Assembly: GCA_025175895.1 (NCBI GenBank)
Contig: CM045991.1
Location: 84,059,174-84,123,173, forward strand
Length of the DNA: 64,000 bases
Direction of reading: 5' to 3'
DNA from: Wurfbainia villosa
Lineage: Eukaryota > Streptophyta > Magnoliopsida > Zingiberales > Zingiberaceae
The stretch's first letter is position 1. Each line of letters starts with the position of its first letter. The notes under the pieces were generated by a model. It saw nothing but the letters and a program-made list of their open reading frames with translations, was not told the origin of the DNA and ran no database searches. Shown here in pieces: positions 10,855 through 22,483 of this stretch. The position numbers were made by a program, and so were the translations under genes.

Positions 10855-12050
10855 TAACATTTAGAATGACATCTGCGACTTTGAATTTTTCACTCGGCAA
10901 CAAAATTTTTCATTTAAGGAATCTTTTTTGTTTCTCAATGACTTTGTCTTTTTTTTTTTTTTTTGATAATCTAAATATTTAGATCTTATTCGACTAAAAT
11001 TGAGTTGGATGGTTTGATCTCACAAAAAAAAACCCTCATCGAACATCCGAATAAATTTAAAAACTTTAAATAGATAATTTAATATCGTTTTGTTTCGAAT
11101 TTTGATTGTTCGAAAAAAGCATCACTTTTTGCTCGGGAAGGCATCCTTCGCCCTTTTATGACCCTCCTGTTATATGTCGATTAACCATTATAAGCCTCAT
11201 TGTTTTGTGTCGTTTTAAATCGGTTCCACCAAAACATCTGTAGCTCCTATTCACATTGATTGGTAACTGTTCCACCAAAAATGCAACAAGGAAATCATTT
11301 GATTAGATTAGAAAACTACATCAAACTCAAGATGGGAGAAGGTTTAGGTTTCAGTCCTTCGGGACTGTTGATGACTAGAGCAGTGTAGATATTATTATAA
11401 ATGAACATAAATCGAATCTTGATATGAGATTTAGAATTTTCACTCATGTTCAAAAGTCTTCGGTTGTTTTGATCATCGGATCAAGGAGTATATCCTCTCA
11501 TAATTTACCTTCTTTATTATCACCGAGGGACCGACGATAAAGGATGTTGAGGGCGAACGTAATTACCTTTTTGTTACAAAAAAAAAAGTTTAGATATCAA
11601 CTCCCACAAATGTGCCGCGATGGTCATTAGGTGGTAGATTGCATCAAAGAGACAAAGATCAATTTTTGACGAGTTCATGTCTATGGGAACAACTTCTATC
11701 TGGATGGTCACATAGTAGTCGACTATAAATTGATCCCGTGATTTACCTCTCTTTATATTGTTATAGGATTGATATTGAAGGACACTCGAAATGAACGTTA
11801 GCATTTTTGACATCAAAAGAGAGCTTTAGGTTTTTGATGATATTTCCTTGCACAATCAAATTTGAGATGAAAAATGACACATATCATTTAGTGGTTGGCA
11901 GTGAAATAACTCCATCTTTTTTTAAAAAAAATTATTAGTCAATTCGATTCCTATTCAAGTTAAATTAAAATTTCACAGTGTGAATCCAGTTAAAAAAAAA
12001 AGACAACTATATCTCTTGGATGAAAAAATAAAACTTTCATCGTTGGAACT
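10855..12050. other. AT-rich flank, nothing recognised
   Basis: This is sequence downstream of the AAA-ATPase gene (minus strand). It has runs of A and T, no ORF with a domain and no clear terminal repeats. It may hold the gene's former 3' UTR next to 12050. Confidence 0.5.
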
Positions 12051-12089
12051 TTAACCTAGCATACCCATCCACCTTTGCTTAGTCAGGGA
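12051..12089 (-). pseudogene. CDC48B: Terminal codons of AAA-ATPase gene beyond element C
   Basis: Joining the two flanks of element C after removing one copy of the 5-bp duplication keeps the frame open for LTKQRWMGMLG to a TAA at 12051. Leu-Thr at this point is also what relatives have after the SLRP/SLKP motif. Confidence 0.6.
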
Positions 12090-13275
12090 TGTAGGATATT
12101 TAAGGTCGCTAGAGGGGGGTGAATAACGTCGATTCGTTACGTGATGAAATTTGTTTCGTGTTCGTCTATAAATTTCGTTAGCACACAGCGGAATAATAAT
12201 GAAGCAATACGAAATAGACAAATACAAATACACAAGTATTTAATGTGGTTCGGAACCGAACGGTTCCTACTCCACGGATCGGGCTCTAAAAACCCTAGCA
12301 ATGTAAATATGCACTACTAATCACAATAACTCCTTCTCGACACAAGTCGGAGGTGGAGAAACCTCGTATAAACGATCTTACAACAGCAAAAACGAAATAC
12401 AAGCAATATACAATGCAAATATGAAAGACAAGTAAAGAAAAACTTTACAACACTTATTTTTTATTGCTTGAATGCTTAGTTGCTTGACTTGCACTTGGAG
12501 GTCTGATTTGCAATAAAAAATAGCCCCAATAACTCTCAAGAACCGGATAGATTTTCCTCCATCACAAGCTCCTTTTATATCTTCAACCTGTCTGAAAAGC
12601 CGATCAATGATTGCTCGATAATCACCGATCCGATCACACCGCTGTCGTGAGATAACGGTGTAATCCACGCTGGAAAATCCAACGGCTAGAATATCAGTCG
12701 ACTAATTATGACCATCAGTCGACTGCTGACCGCAGTAGTTGAGTGAGACTCCATTCTGTGGTCGAAACACCGAGCATCAGTCGACTGATCACATTATCAC
12801 GACCGTCATTCATCACCGACTACCCATATCCGCAAATGCTAGGCCATTTCCGCAATAAATCCTTAGTCGATTTCATCACCGACCGCCACATGACACCAGT
12901 CGACTGACACACCTCAAACATGAGGTTTTAACCCAAGTATGGTCCCCCCATACTTGCTAGACCACCCTTAGCCTAGACCTAAGCCTTCTAGTCACCCCCA
13001 TCAGCCTCACGTCTCTCGGATCCCTCCAAGTCATCCATGACTTGTTCATCCATCGTGCTAGCCTTCAGGTGCTTCCATCGGCTATGTCATGCTAACGGTG
13101 TCTACACCGCCAAGGCACATTGGATTTACGCCGCCAACCATTGGACTTATGCTGCCAAGACTCCCGCTTGGACTTTACGCCGCCAATATCAAACCCCTTG
13201 GACTTCTCAAATGCCAAGACTCAAGCTTGGACTTTCCCTTACCAAGACTCATGCTTGGACTTTCCATGACATGGT
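12090..13275 (-). repeat. 3' LTR of element C, first part (interrupted by B)
   Basis: It matches the 5' LTR at 28553-29760 throughout, with many differences. It carries only three perfect CAGTCGACTG palindromes (12716, 12778, 12897) against seven in the 5' LTR. Element B inserted after ATGGT (13271-13275). Confidence 0.85.
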
Positions 13276-14227
13276 TGTTGGAATGTATACTGAAAGCCTA
13301 GCTCTTTTTGTATGAACATTTTTATTTTGAAATAAGAATCACATGATCATTGTTTGCACTTTATATATTTATTATATGTGTGCATATTGTCTAATATTTT
13401 ACATTGTAGATAACATGGTGCTTGGTGTGACACCGAAGATCATGTTATCAGTATCTTGTAGAATATAAGTAGAGGCTCACAACCAAGATGGTTTTGGACA
13501 AACCATTGGCATGGTTGTAGTGTAGCTTGGTATTGTTTTGTCTTGAACATAGAGTAGCACTAGTACACTTAGGTGTATTATGCAGGACCGACATAGAGGT
13601 GATTCAATTTATTGCTGACTACATAATTGAATCGGACCTCGAATATTATGTTGTACATGCTCTTAATCCTGATATAATAACGGGCACATGTACTTAGTAT
13701 TTATTTCTTTGATTTACCAAAAGGTGAGATTTAAATGGATTAAAATCAATATGCCCGGTAAGTTGGGAAATGATATTATTTACATAGTGTGCCGTTGATT
13801 ATAGGAGGAAACCGTGTCCTATATATTAGGTTGATGATGTCCCCTTGAGGAGCTCATAAGGTTCATCATGTAAACCCAGCTGGTTGACTTAGTCAACATG
13901 ATGATAAGGTTGAGTGGTACTACTCGAGGAGTTAGATGTTAATTAATTGATGGTCAGTAAATCAATTAATTGACGGACATTCGATATCTTAAACACGGGG
14001 AGATGGATGTACAAATAATATATGGAGCCCATATTGATTTATGGGGGTTGGTGAGGTAGTTCAATGATGATCCTCTAGTGGAATGGAACATCATTGATGG
14101 ATTAAGTTTGTGTGGTTCCGATCCATCAGGTGGCCAAGATCCAACTCCTCCTTATGGTCCCTATCGTAGCCTAATATAATCCTCAAGAAGCCTAGATCCA
14201 AGGATGTAAAACAAAACTCTAAAACCA

Positions 14228-14425
14228 ACGGTTGGGATTAAATCCCTAGATCCGACGGTTGGGATGAAACCCTAGATCCGAGGGTTGGGATGAAACCCTA
14301 GATCCGACGGTTGGGATGAAACCCTATATCCGACGGTTGGGATGAAACCCTAGATTCGACGGTTGGGATAAAACCCTAGATCCGACGGTGGAGATTAAAT
14401 CCCTAGATCCGACGGTGGAGATTAA
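14228..14425 (+). repeat. 26-27 bp minisatellite with telo-box motifs in the U3 of B 5' LTR
   Basis: About 7.5 units of the type CGGTTGGGATGAAACCCTAGATCCGA. AAACCCTA (the plant telo-box) occurs at 14267, 14293, 14319, 14345 and 14371, exactly 26 bases apart. The array ends about 20 bases before the TATA box. Confidence 0.9.
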
Positions 14426-14445
14426 AGGAGGCTTAAGCCCAATTC

Positions 14446-14453
14446 TATAAATA
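14446..14453 (+). promoter_or_regulatory. TATA box of B 5' LTR
   Basis: TATAAATA lies shortly after the telo-box array and is present at the matching place in the 3' LTR (21411-21418). This is the likely Pol II promoter of the element. Confidence 0.75.
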
Positions 14454-15263
14454 GAGGGCTAAGGCTTGGGCGGCTATAATGGTTCTCTTGGATTAGGGTT
14501 TTGCCTCTCAAGTGTTTTAGGCGGCTAGGGTTTTGGAAGTGGTTTGGCGGCAAGAAAGGAGATTAGGGTTTCCTTCTTTTCTCCTTGGTGGCCGGCGCTC
14601 ACTCCCTCTTCTTCCTTGCTTTGGCCGACCCTCTTCCTCCTCCTTTGCTCCTTGGTGGCCGGCGGTTCTCCAACTTCTTGGTGGCCGGCGCTTCTCCAAC
14701 TTCTAGGTGGTCGGCGCTCAACCATTCACTCCTTGGCCGGTGGTTACATCGAGCTCCTTGGCTTGGTGGCCGGTTCTAGAAAGGAGAAGGAGTTTTGCTT
14801 GGTTCTTCTCTTTGTTCGTAGTGAACAAGGAAGGGAAGAACGCGATCTAGGAGGCTTCTACTCGTGGAGGATCTTCGCCCACACGACGTCCACGAGGAGG
14901 ATAGGACATACGGTAGAAGATCGTGAGGTATAAAAGTTTTACAACTTTATTTTCTGATCTTAGCATGTTCTTTTATGTGTTGATTATACAAGTGTGCATT
15001 TGTATATATTTTGTATAATCATGGACCCCGAAGACAAACACAAAAACCGGCGATCCGTCCGTCGTCTCTTCCGCGGCTAACCAACTAGAAGAGTTGTGTT
15101 GCTTGAATAACTAGTTTGTTCAAGCGATCACTCAAGTTGTTAGCACGACGACGAATTGGTTGTGCTAAGGAAACTCATCCCATCCGGATTAGTTCTTTCA
15201 TTAGTGAAAATTTTAATCCGGGGACATGGGAGCCAATGAGCCTCCGAAGCAACTCCCTTCAAG

Positions 15264-15276
15264 TGGTATCAGAGCC
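15264..15276 (+). other. Primer-binding site of element B
   Basis: TGGTATCAGAGCC, 2 bases after the LTR end, complementary to initiator-Met tRNA. Confidence 0.9.
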
Positions 15277-16323
15277 ACGATTTCGGTTTTGTGTGTTTTG
15301 GATTCGGTTACTTTCATGCACATATCATATATTGAGTATGTCGGATAATAGTAGGATCTGCGTATGCTAACTTTTTGGTTGCAGGCATAAGATCCGACTA
15401 TTATGGCTATTTGGTTGTATGTGATTGTTTTGTGTGTGATTGTATGTATATTATTTGAATCCTCGGGGTTGACGAGGCTAGATTAGTATTTAATTTTTGT
15501 AATTAAATACGGCATTGTTTAGCCGCTCATTTTAGTTTACTTTCGATCTAGATTATTTGTACACTCCTTCGTGGAATATAGGATCGATGGATGTAAATTA
15601 AAATGATATATCTCGACTCGGATCTCTTTGGTGACTTGCGCATGGGAAAAGATGGAGCGGACAAGGTGGCGACACGACGAGATGCATATTGGAGAACAAT
15701 GCCATAATAGTTGGAAAAATTCTGTTTTTTTCCATATTTATTGCTTATTTGTTTTATATGCATGTTGTGTATGCTTTAAAATTCCTCATTTTCTATTTAC
15801 TAAGTGGGAGAGAGATATTTTAATTAATTCCCGTGGCCTCCATTACAATTTGACGTGTGATGCAACAAACTTGTGTGTCGGCTCTGAGTGCCTTCCTCCC
15901 TGCGGACGGGTTTGTTTGCGGATCACTAGGTCAAATAATGGTTATAGGAAATTATCTAGGAGCATGTGTACTTCCACAGCGGTAAGACACATAATCCGAA
16001 ATAATTCGCTTAGTATCGTGTAATGGTGCACACTTAGATGCAAATAAAAGTATCCTCCCCATCGGAGTCACTGCTTTTATTTGTAGGGCCAAAGAGGAAC
16101 CAACTATTAATTTTATTTGTCAAAAAGTAAGGTTGACAAGATAATAAAATTAATGGGTAAAACCTCCTCTTACAAATGTAGAATTCGTATACGTCCACAC
16201 AGCGTGGCATGCGACATTCTCAGTGATTTAAGGTGTTGGTTGATTTCGGAATTTTATTGTTTTGAGGAATCAATAATATTTGAAATCTAATGTTTTGGTC
16301 ATTGTGATTCTTAGGTTTTTCAA
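15277..16323 (+). other. Leader of element B, no ORF supported
   Basis: About 1 kb between the primer site and the first gag codon. Short frames occur (for example 15628-16023) but show no domain. It probably holds packaging sequence. Confidence 0.6.
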
Positions 16324-19300
16324 ATGGCTTTCAATCCACTTGCTGTTATATTAAAAGAAAATAAACTTACTGGAACAAACTACATTGATTGGAAAAGAAA
16401 TCTGGATATTGTCTTAACTGCGGAGGAGTACAAATTTATACTCTTCGAGGTCTGTCCTCCTAAGCCCACCGATGACTTTGATGAAAAGGAGAAAGAAAGT
16501 TATAAGAAATGGATCAAGGCAGATGAGATGGCGCGGTGTTACATTTTGGCATCTATGTCAAATGTGCTGCAACATCAGCATCAGGCCATGACCACAGCTT
16601 ATGACATGATGTTCAATCTCAAGGAACTTTTTGGACATTAGAGTAGGGCGACTAGACAGGAGGCGATGAGAAACTTGATGACGACCACCATGATCGAGGG
16701 AACACCCGTTAGGGATCATGTTCTCAAGATGATGGCTCATCTTAATGCGATGGAAGTCCTCGGAGCTGAGATTGATGGGGAAACCCAGGTCGATATCATT
16801 TTCCAGTCTCTTCCTAGGAGTTTTGAGCAGTTCCGCCTCAACTACAACATGAACAAGAGGTTATATTCGTTGGCGGAGCTTCTGACAGAACTCCAGGCGG
16901 CGGAGGGGCTTTTTCGTCAAAGCGCTCAAGCCATGGTCGCTCAGAAGGTTTCTTCCTCTAAACCGAAAGGTAAGAAGAAGAAGCAAGGTGGAGCGAAGAA
17001 AGTGGCAGTGGGACCTCAGACAGGAGTGAAGAAGCCGAAAGGCAAGTGCTTCACTTGCAAGCAGACTGGACATTGGAAGGCGGACTGTTCTCGCCGAAAG
17101 AACAAAGGTATATCTTCTTGTTTAGTTGTTGAAACATGTTTAGCGGTGTTATCTACCAGTGCCTGGTGTGTAGATACAGGAGCCACTGATCATGTCTGCA
17201 ATACTTTGCAGGGGTTCCAGGAAACCCGACGACTAGCTGAGGGAGAGATTACCGTCTTCATGGGCAATGCTTTAAAGGTGGCGGCTATTGCAGTGGGAGA
17301 TGTTTATTTATCTTTTGATAGGAATAAAGTTTTGGTTTTAAGAAATTGTCTTTGTGTACCTACTTTTAGAAAGAATTTAATTTCAGTTTCTAAATTGTTT
17401 ATGGATGGATATTCTGTTTCTTTTAATGACAAAGTGGTTATAAAAAGGAATAGGGAGATTATCTGTTCTGGTACATTGGTTGGCAATTTATATACTCTTG
17501 AACCGAAAACTCCCACGATGCATATAGAAGTCAATAACTCATCTTCTAAGTCTAATAAGAGAAAAGAACATTCATGAATGAACGGACATATCTTTGGCAT
17601 CTAAGGCTTGGTCATATTAACCTAAGCAGAATTCAAAGGTTGATAGCTGATAGACCTTTGGGTTCATTAGTGGTGGAGGATCTCCCAACCTGCGAATCTT
17701 GCTTGGAAGGTAAAATGACCAAGAGGCCTTTCAAGGCCAAGGGGTATAGAGCTAAAGATGTGTTAGAATTGGTTCATTCTGATTTGTGCGGTCCTATGTC
17801 TATCCGGGCAAGAGGTGATTTTGAATATTTCGTCTCTTTTATAGACGATTATTCAAGATATGGATACATTTACTTGATGCGCCGCAAGTCTGAATGCTTT
17901 GACATGTTCAAAGAATTCAAGGCTGATGTGGAGAACCGTCAAGGTAAGAGTATCAAGACCCTACGATCTGATCGTGGTGGTGAGTACCTCTTGGGAGAGT
18001 TTAGGAATTACTTATCAGAGGCTGGGATTCAATCCCAATTGTCTGCACCTGGCACACCCCAGCAGAATGGTGTAGCGGAGCGAAGGAATAGGACTCTTAT
18101 GGAGATGGTCAGATCGATGATGAGTTATTCTGAGTTATTTGTTTCGTTCTGGGGGTATGCGCTGGATACGACAATGTATACTCTGAACTTGGTTCCATCT
18201 AAATCAGTACCTTCTACCCCTGTAGAATTGTGGACTGGGCGAAAGCCTAGTCTGAGACATATTCGGATATGGGGGAGTCCAGCACATGTGCTGAAGGCTG
18301 ATGCTGGTAAGTTAGAACCTCGTACAGAAGTGTGCATGTTTGTTGGCTACCCTAAGGGAACGAAAGGTGGTTTGTTTTATAATCCTAGAGATCAGAGGGT
18401 GATCGTTAGCACGAACGCCAGATTTCTAGAGGAGGATTATGTAATGAACCACAAGCCCAAGAGTAGGATTGTTCTTGAGGAGTTGACAGGGAAAGTCCCG
18501 ACTTCAGTACCACCGGTACAAGAGGAGATACCACAAGTCACTGCACCGCGTGTTACAGAGCATACATAGGAGGCACCTCGTCGTAGTGGGAGGGTTGTTA
18601 GACAACTCGAGAGATTCATATTTTTGGGAGTCTTCGGACTTAGTCCATGGTGAACATGAACCTGATCCCTAGACATATAACGAGGCACTCCAAGATAGAG
18701 ATGCGGTATCTTGGCAAAGAGCGATGAATTCAGAGATAGAATCTATGGATTCTAATTAGGTCTGGGAGCTAGTAGAGCCACCCGATGGTGTAAAAGCCAT
18801 TGGATGCAAGTGGATCTACAAGAGAAAGAGAGGGGTAGACGGGAAGGTTGAGACCTTCAAAGCTTGGCTTGTTGCGAAAGGGTATACTCAGAAAGAGGGC
18901 ATCGATTATGAGGAGACCTTTTCGTCGGTAGCTATGCTTAAGTCTATCCGGATTCTCTTATCTATAGCTGCTCATATGGATTATGAGATTTGGCAGATGG
19001 ATGTCAAGACAACTTTCCTTAACGGAAGTCTTGAGGAGAACATCTATATGCGGCAACCAGAGGGATTCATTGCTAAAGGCAAAGAGCATCTTGTATGTAA
19101 GCTTAATCGGTCCATTTATGGATTGAAGCAAGCTTCTAGATCTTGGAACATCCGCTTTGATGAGGTAATCCAGTCATATGGATTTATTCAAAGTCCGGAT
19201 GAGCCTTGTGTATACAAGAGATGTGATGGAAACATAGTGGTGTTTCTTGTACTATACGTAGATGACATTTTGTTAGTTGGAAACAATATCAAAGTGTTAT

Positions 19301-20235
19301 CAGACGTAAGGGTATGGTTGTCCAAACAGTTTGACATGAAGGACTTGGGAGAAGTGGGACACGTCCTTGGGATCAAAGTTATAAGGAATCGCAAGAAAAG
19401 GATGTTGTGCTTATCTCAAGCTTCATACATTGACACTATCCTTGATCGTTTTAGCATGCAGAACTCCAAGAAATGTTTTCTACCTTTTAGGCATGGAGTA
19501 CCTTTATCTAAAGAGATGTGTCTCAAATCATCAAAGGAGATAGAGGACATGAAGGCGGTTCCTTATGCTTCGGCAGTAGGAAGCCTCATGTATGTTATGC
19601 TATGTACGAGACCAGATATCTGTTTTACCGTGGGCATGGTTAGCAGATATCAGGGTAATCCTGGACAGGGACATTGGACTGCGGTAAAGCATATATTGAA
19701 GTACCTGAGAAGGACTAGGGATTATATGTTGGTTTACCGGGCAGATCAATTAGTCCCTGTGGGTTACACGGATTTGGATTTCCAATCAGATAGGGACAAG
19801 AGTAAGTCTACCTCGGAGTTTGTATTTACTTTTGGAGGTGGAGCCATAGTATGGAGGAGTGTCAAGCAGAAATGCGTGGCGGACTCTACCATGAAAGTTG
19901 AGTATGTGGCAGCCTCTGAGGCAGCCAAGGAAGCTGTATGGCTCAGGAACTTCTTGATGGACTTGGATGTGATTCCTGGTTTGCCCAGAACTATCACAAT
20001 TTATTTTGATAACAGTGGTGCAGTTGCAAACTCGAAGGAACCACGAGCCCATAAGGCGAGTAAACACATAGAGCGCAAGTACCACCTGATATGAGAGATC
20101 GTAAAGCGAGGAGAAGTAGCTGTCGCCAAGATTACATCAGAGGATAACCTGGCGGATCCATTCACTAAGGCCCTTCCAGCGAAAGCGTTTGATAGGCATG
20201 TGGAGGACATGGGGATCAGATGTATGGCAGTGTGA
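16324..20235 (+). pseudogene. gag-pol of Copia element B, broken
   Basis: The ATG at 16324 opens gag (MAFNPLAVILKENKLTG...). A zinc knuckle CFTCKQTGHWKADC is near 17047. The protease motif DTGATDH is near 17175, and the pre-integrase LWHLRLGH near 17593. The integrase shows HSDLCGP, SDRGGEY and QNGVAER for the three acidic residues (17773-18080). Reverse transcriptase includes GLKQASRSW and YVDD (about 19257). RNase H runs to GIRCMAV and TGA at 20233. Lesions are an in-frame TAG at about 16639, a frameshift at 17574, a stop at 18567, a frameshift near 18600, a TAG near 18755 and a TGA at about 20092. All domains are otherwise recognisable and full length. Confidence 0.9.
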
Positions 20236-20255
20236 TGACAGCATAGTCTTTTAGT

Positions 20256-20268
20256 ATAAGTGGGAGAT
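20256..20268 (+). other. Polypurine tract of element B
   Basis: The run around AAGTGGGAGATT directly precedes the 3' LTR start at 20269. Confidence 0.8.
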
Positions 20269-22257
20269 TGTTGGAATGTATACTGAAAGCCTAGCTCTTT
20301 TTGTATGAACATTTTTATTTTGAAATAAGAATCACATGATCATTGTTTGCACTTTATATATTTATTATATGTGTGCATATTGTCTAATATTTTACATTGT
20401 AGATAACATGGTGCTTGGTGTGGCACAGAAAATCATGTTATCAGTATCTTGTAGAATATAAATAGAGGCTCACAACCAAGATGGTTTTGGACAAACCATT
20501 GACATGGTTGTAGTGTAGCTTGGTATTGTTTTGTCTTGAACATAGAGTTACACTAGTACACTTAGGTGTATTGAGCAGGACCGACATAGAGGTGATTGAT
20601 TTATTCGACTACATAATTGAATCGGACCTCGGATATTATGTTGTACATGCTCTTAATCCCAATATAATAACGGGCACATGTACTTAGTATTTATTTCTTT
20701 GATTTACCAAATGGTGAGATTTAAATGGATTAAAATCAATATGCCCGGTAAGTTGAGAAATGATATTATTTACATGGTGTGTCGTTGATTATAGGAGGAA
20801 ACCGTGTCCTATATATTAGATTGATGATGTCCCCTTGAGGAGCTCATAAGGTTCATCATGTAAACCCAGCTGGTTGACTTAGTCAACATGATGATAAGGT
20901 TGAGTGATACTACTCGAGGAGTTAGATGTTAATTAATTGATGGTCAGTAAATCAATTAATTGACGGACATTCAATATCTTAAACACGGGGAGATAGATGC
21001 ACAAATAATATATGGAGCCCATATTGATTTATGGGGGTTGGTGAGGTAGTTCAATGATGATCCTCTAGTGGAATGGAACATCATTGATGGATCAAGTTTG
21101 TGTGGTTCCGATCCATCGGGTGGCCAAGATCCAACTCCTCCTTATGGTCCCTATCGTAGCCTAATATAATCCTCAAGAAGCCTAGATCCAAGGATGTAAA
21201 ACAAAACTCTAAAACCAACGGTTGGGATTAAATCCTTAGATCCGATGGTTGGGATAAAACCCTAGATCCTACGGTTGGGATGAAACCCTAGATCCGACGG
21301 TTGGGATGAAACCCTAGATCCGACGGTTGGGATAAAACCCTAGGATCCGACGGTGGAGATTAAATCCCTAGATCTGACGGTGGAGATTAAAGGAGGCTTA
21401 AGCCCAATTCTATAAATAGAGGGCTAAGGCTTGGGCGGCTATAATGGTTCTCTTGGATTAGGGTTTTTCCTCTCAAGTGTTTTAGGCGGCTAGGGTTTTG
21501 GAAGTGGTTTGGGCGGCAACAAGAAAGGAGATTAGGGTTTCCTTCTTTTCTCCTTGGTGGCCGGCGCTCACTCCCTCTTCTTCCTTGCTTTGGCTGGCCC
21601 TCTTCCTCCTCCTTTGCTCCTTGGTGGTCGGCGGTTCTCCAACTTCTTGGTGGCCGATGCTTCTCCAACTTCTAGGTGGCCGGCGGCAACATTGTCACAA
21701 AGTTGGCCGGCGCTCAACCATTCACTCCTTGGCCGGCGGTTACATCGAGCTCTTTGGCTTGGTGGCCGGTTCTAGAAAGGAGAAGGAGTTTTGCTTGGTT
21801 CTTCTCTTTGTTCGCAGCGAACAAGGAAGGGAAGAATGCGATCTAGGAGGCTTCTACTCGTGGAGGATCTTCGCCCACACGACGTCTACGAGGAGGATAG
21901 GACATACGGTAGAAGATCATGAGGTATAAAAGTTTTATAACTTTATTTTCTGATCTTAGTATGTTCTTTTATGTGTTGATTATACAAGTGTGCATTTGTA
22001 TATATTTTGTATAATCATGGACCCCGAAGACAAACACAAAAACCGGCGATCCGTCCGTCGTCTCTTCCGCGGCTAACCAACTAGAAGAGTTGTGTTACTT
22101 GAACAACTAGTTTGTTCAAGCGATCACTCAAGTTGTTAGCACGACGACGAATTGGTTGTGCTAAGGAAACTCATCCCATTCGGATTAGTTCTTTCATTAG
22201 TGAAAATTTTAATCCGGGGACATGGGAGCCAATGAGCCTCCGAAGCAACTCCCTTCA
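20269..22257 (+). repeat. 3' LTR of element B
   Basis: It is close to the 5' LTR across its length. Differences include one fewer minisatellite unit (21219-21390), an extra approximately 25-bp GGCGGCAACATTGTCACAAA-type segment near 21690 and scattered substitutions. It is followed by the ATGGT duplication. Confidence 0.95.
21219..21390 (+). repeat. Telo-box minisatellite in B 3' LTR
   Basis: About 6.5 units of the same 26-27 bp repeat as at 14228, ending just before TATAAATA at 21411. The copy number differs from the 5' LTR by about one unit. Confidence 0.9.
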
Positions 22258-22262
22258 ATGGT

Positions 22263-22466
22263 CAACTTCAGTCAACCATCAAAGTCTCCCTCGAGTCAAA
22301 CTCGAGTCCGGTTAATCATAACCCAGGTCGATTGTACCAACAATCCCCAAAACATTAATTGACATAAATATCAAACATCAATGTAACTCATTTTGTCAAA
22401 TATCAAAACATCACTCGAGTCAAACTTGTGTCTGGTCAATCGTGACCTAGGCTGATTGCACCAACA
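22263..22466 (-). repeat. 3' LTR of element C, second part
   Basis: It continues the LTR after element B (GTCAACTTCAGTCAACC...) and ends GCACCAACA at 22466, matching 29760-29954 of the 5' LTR. Confidence 0.85.
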
Positions 22467-22483
22467 ATCTCCCCCTTTTTGAT
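22467..22483 (-). other. Polypurine tract of element C
   Basis: Plus strand ATCTCCCCCTTTTTGAT, i.e. minus strand AAAAAGGGGGAGAT, abuts the LTR start TGTTGGTGC. The same tract recurs in E (62672) and, altered, in G (53259). Confidence 0.85.

Larger units (their letters stand above)
13276..15261 (+). repeat. 5' LTR of element B
   Basis: It starts TGTTGGAATG and ends CTCCCTTCA, followed by AG and the primer site. U3 carries a 26-bp minisatellite and then a TATA box. The transcribed part after the TATA box contains repeated GGTGGCCGGCG motifs. Frames in it (14544-14933) are also present in the other LTR but look like leader sequence. Confidence 0.95.
13276..22257 (+). mobile_element. Element B: full-length Copia retrotransposon (8,982 bp)
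   Basis: It is bounded by two LTRs of 1,986 and 1,989 bp (TGTTGGAATG ... CTCCCTTCA) with a perfect 5-bp duplication ATGGT at 13271-13275 and 22258-22262. It has an initiator-Met primer site, a leader of about 1 kb, a gag-pol region in Copia order (gag, protease, integrase, reverse transcriptase, RNase H) and a polypurine tract. Several stops and frameshifts make it non-autonomous now. Long LTRs and pol sequence style suggest the Tork/Angela side of Copia; this is tentative. It is nested in the 3' LTR of C, so it is younger than C. Confidence 0.95.

Noticed and set aside
12051..12233. 60-residue minus-strand ORF across the C LTR edge
   Set aside because: A join of LTR sequence and the last AAA-ATPase codons; not a gene of its own.
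14228..14425. Interstitial telomere block
   Set aside because: AAACCCTA occurs once per 26-bp unit, not as tandem 7-bp telomere repeats; it is a minisatellite holding telo-boxes.
14544..14933. 129-residue ORF in the B LTR (also 143 residues at 21498-21929)
   Set aside because: Lies in the LTR leader after the TATA box, built from GGTGGCCGGCG repeats; differs between the LTRs by indels.
22258..22466. A separate short repeat element after B
   Set aside because: It is the resumed 3' LTR of C, as shown by the match to 29755-29954 and the ATGGT duplication.
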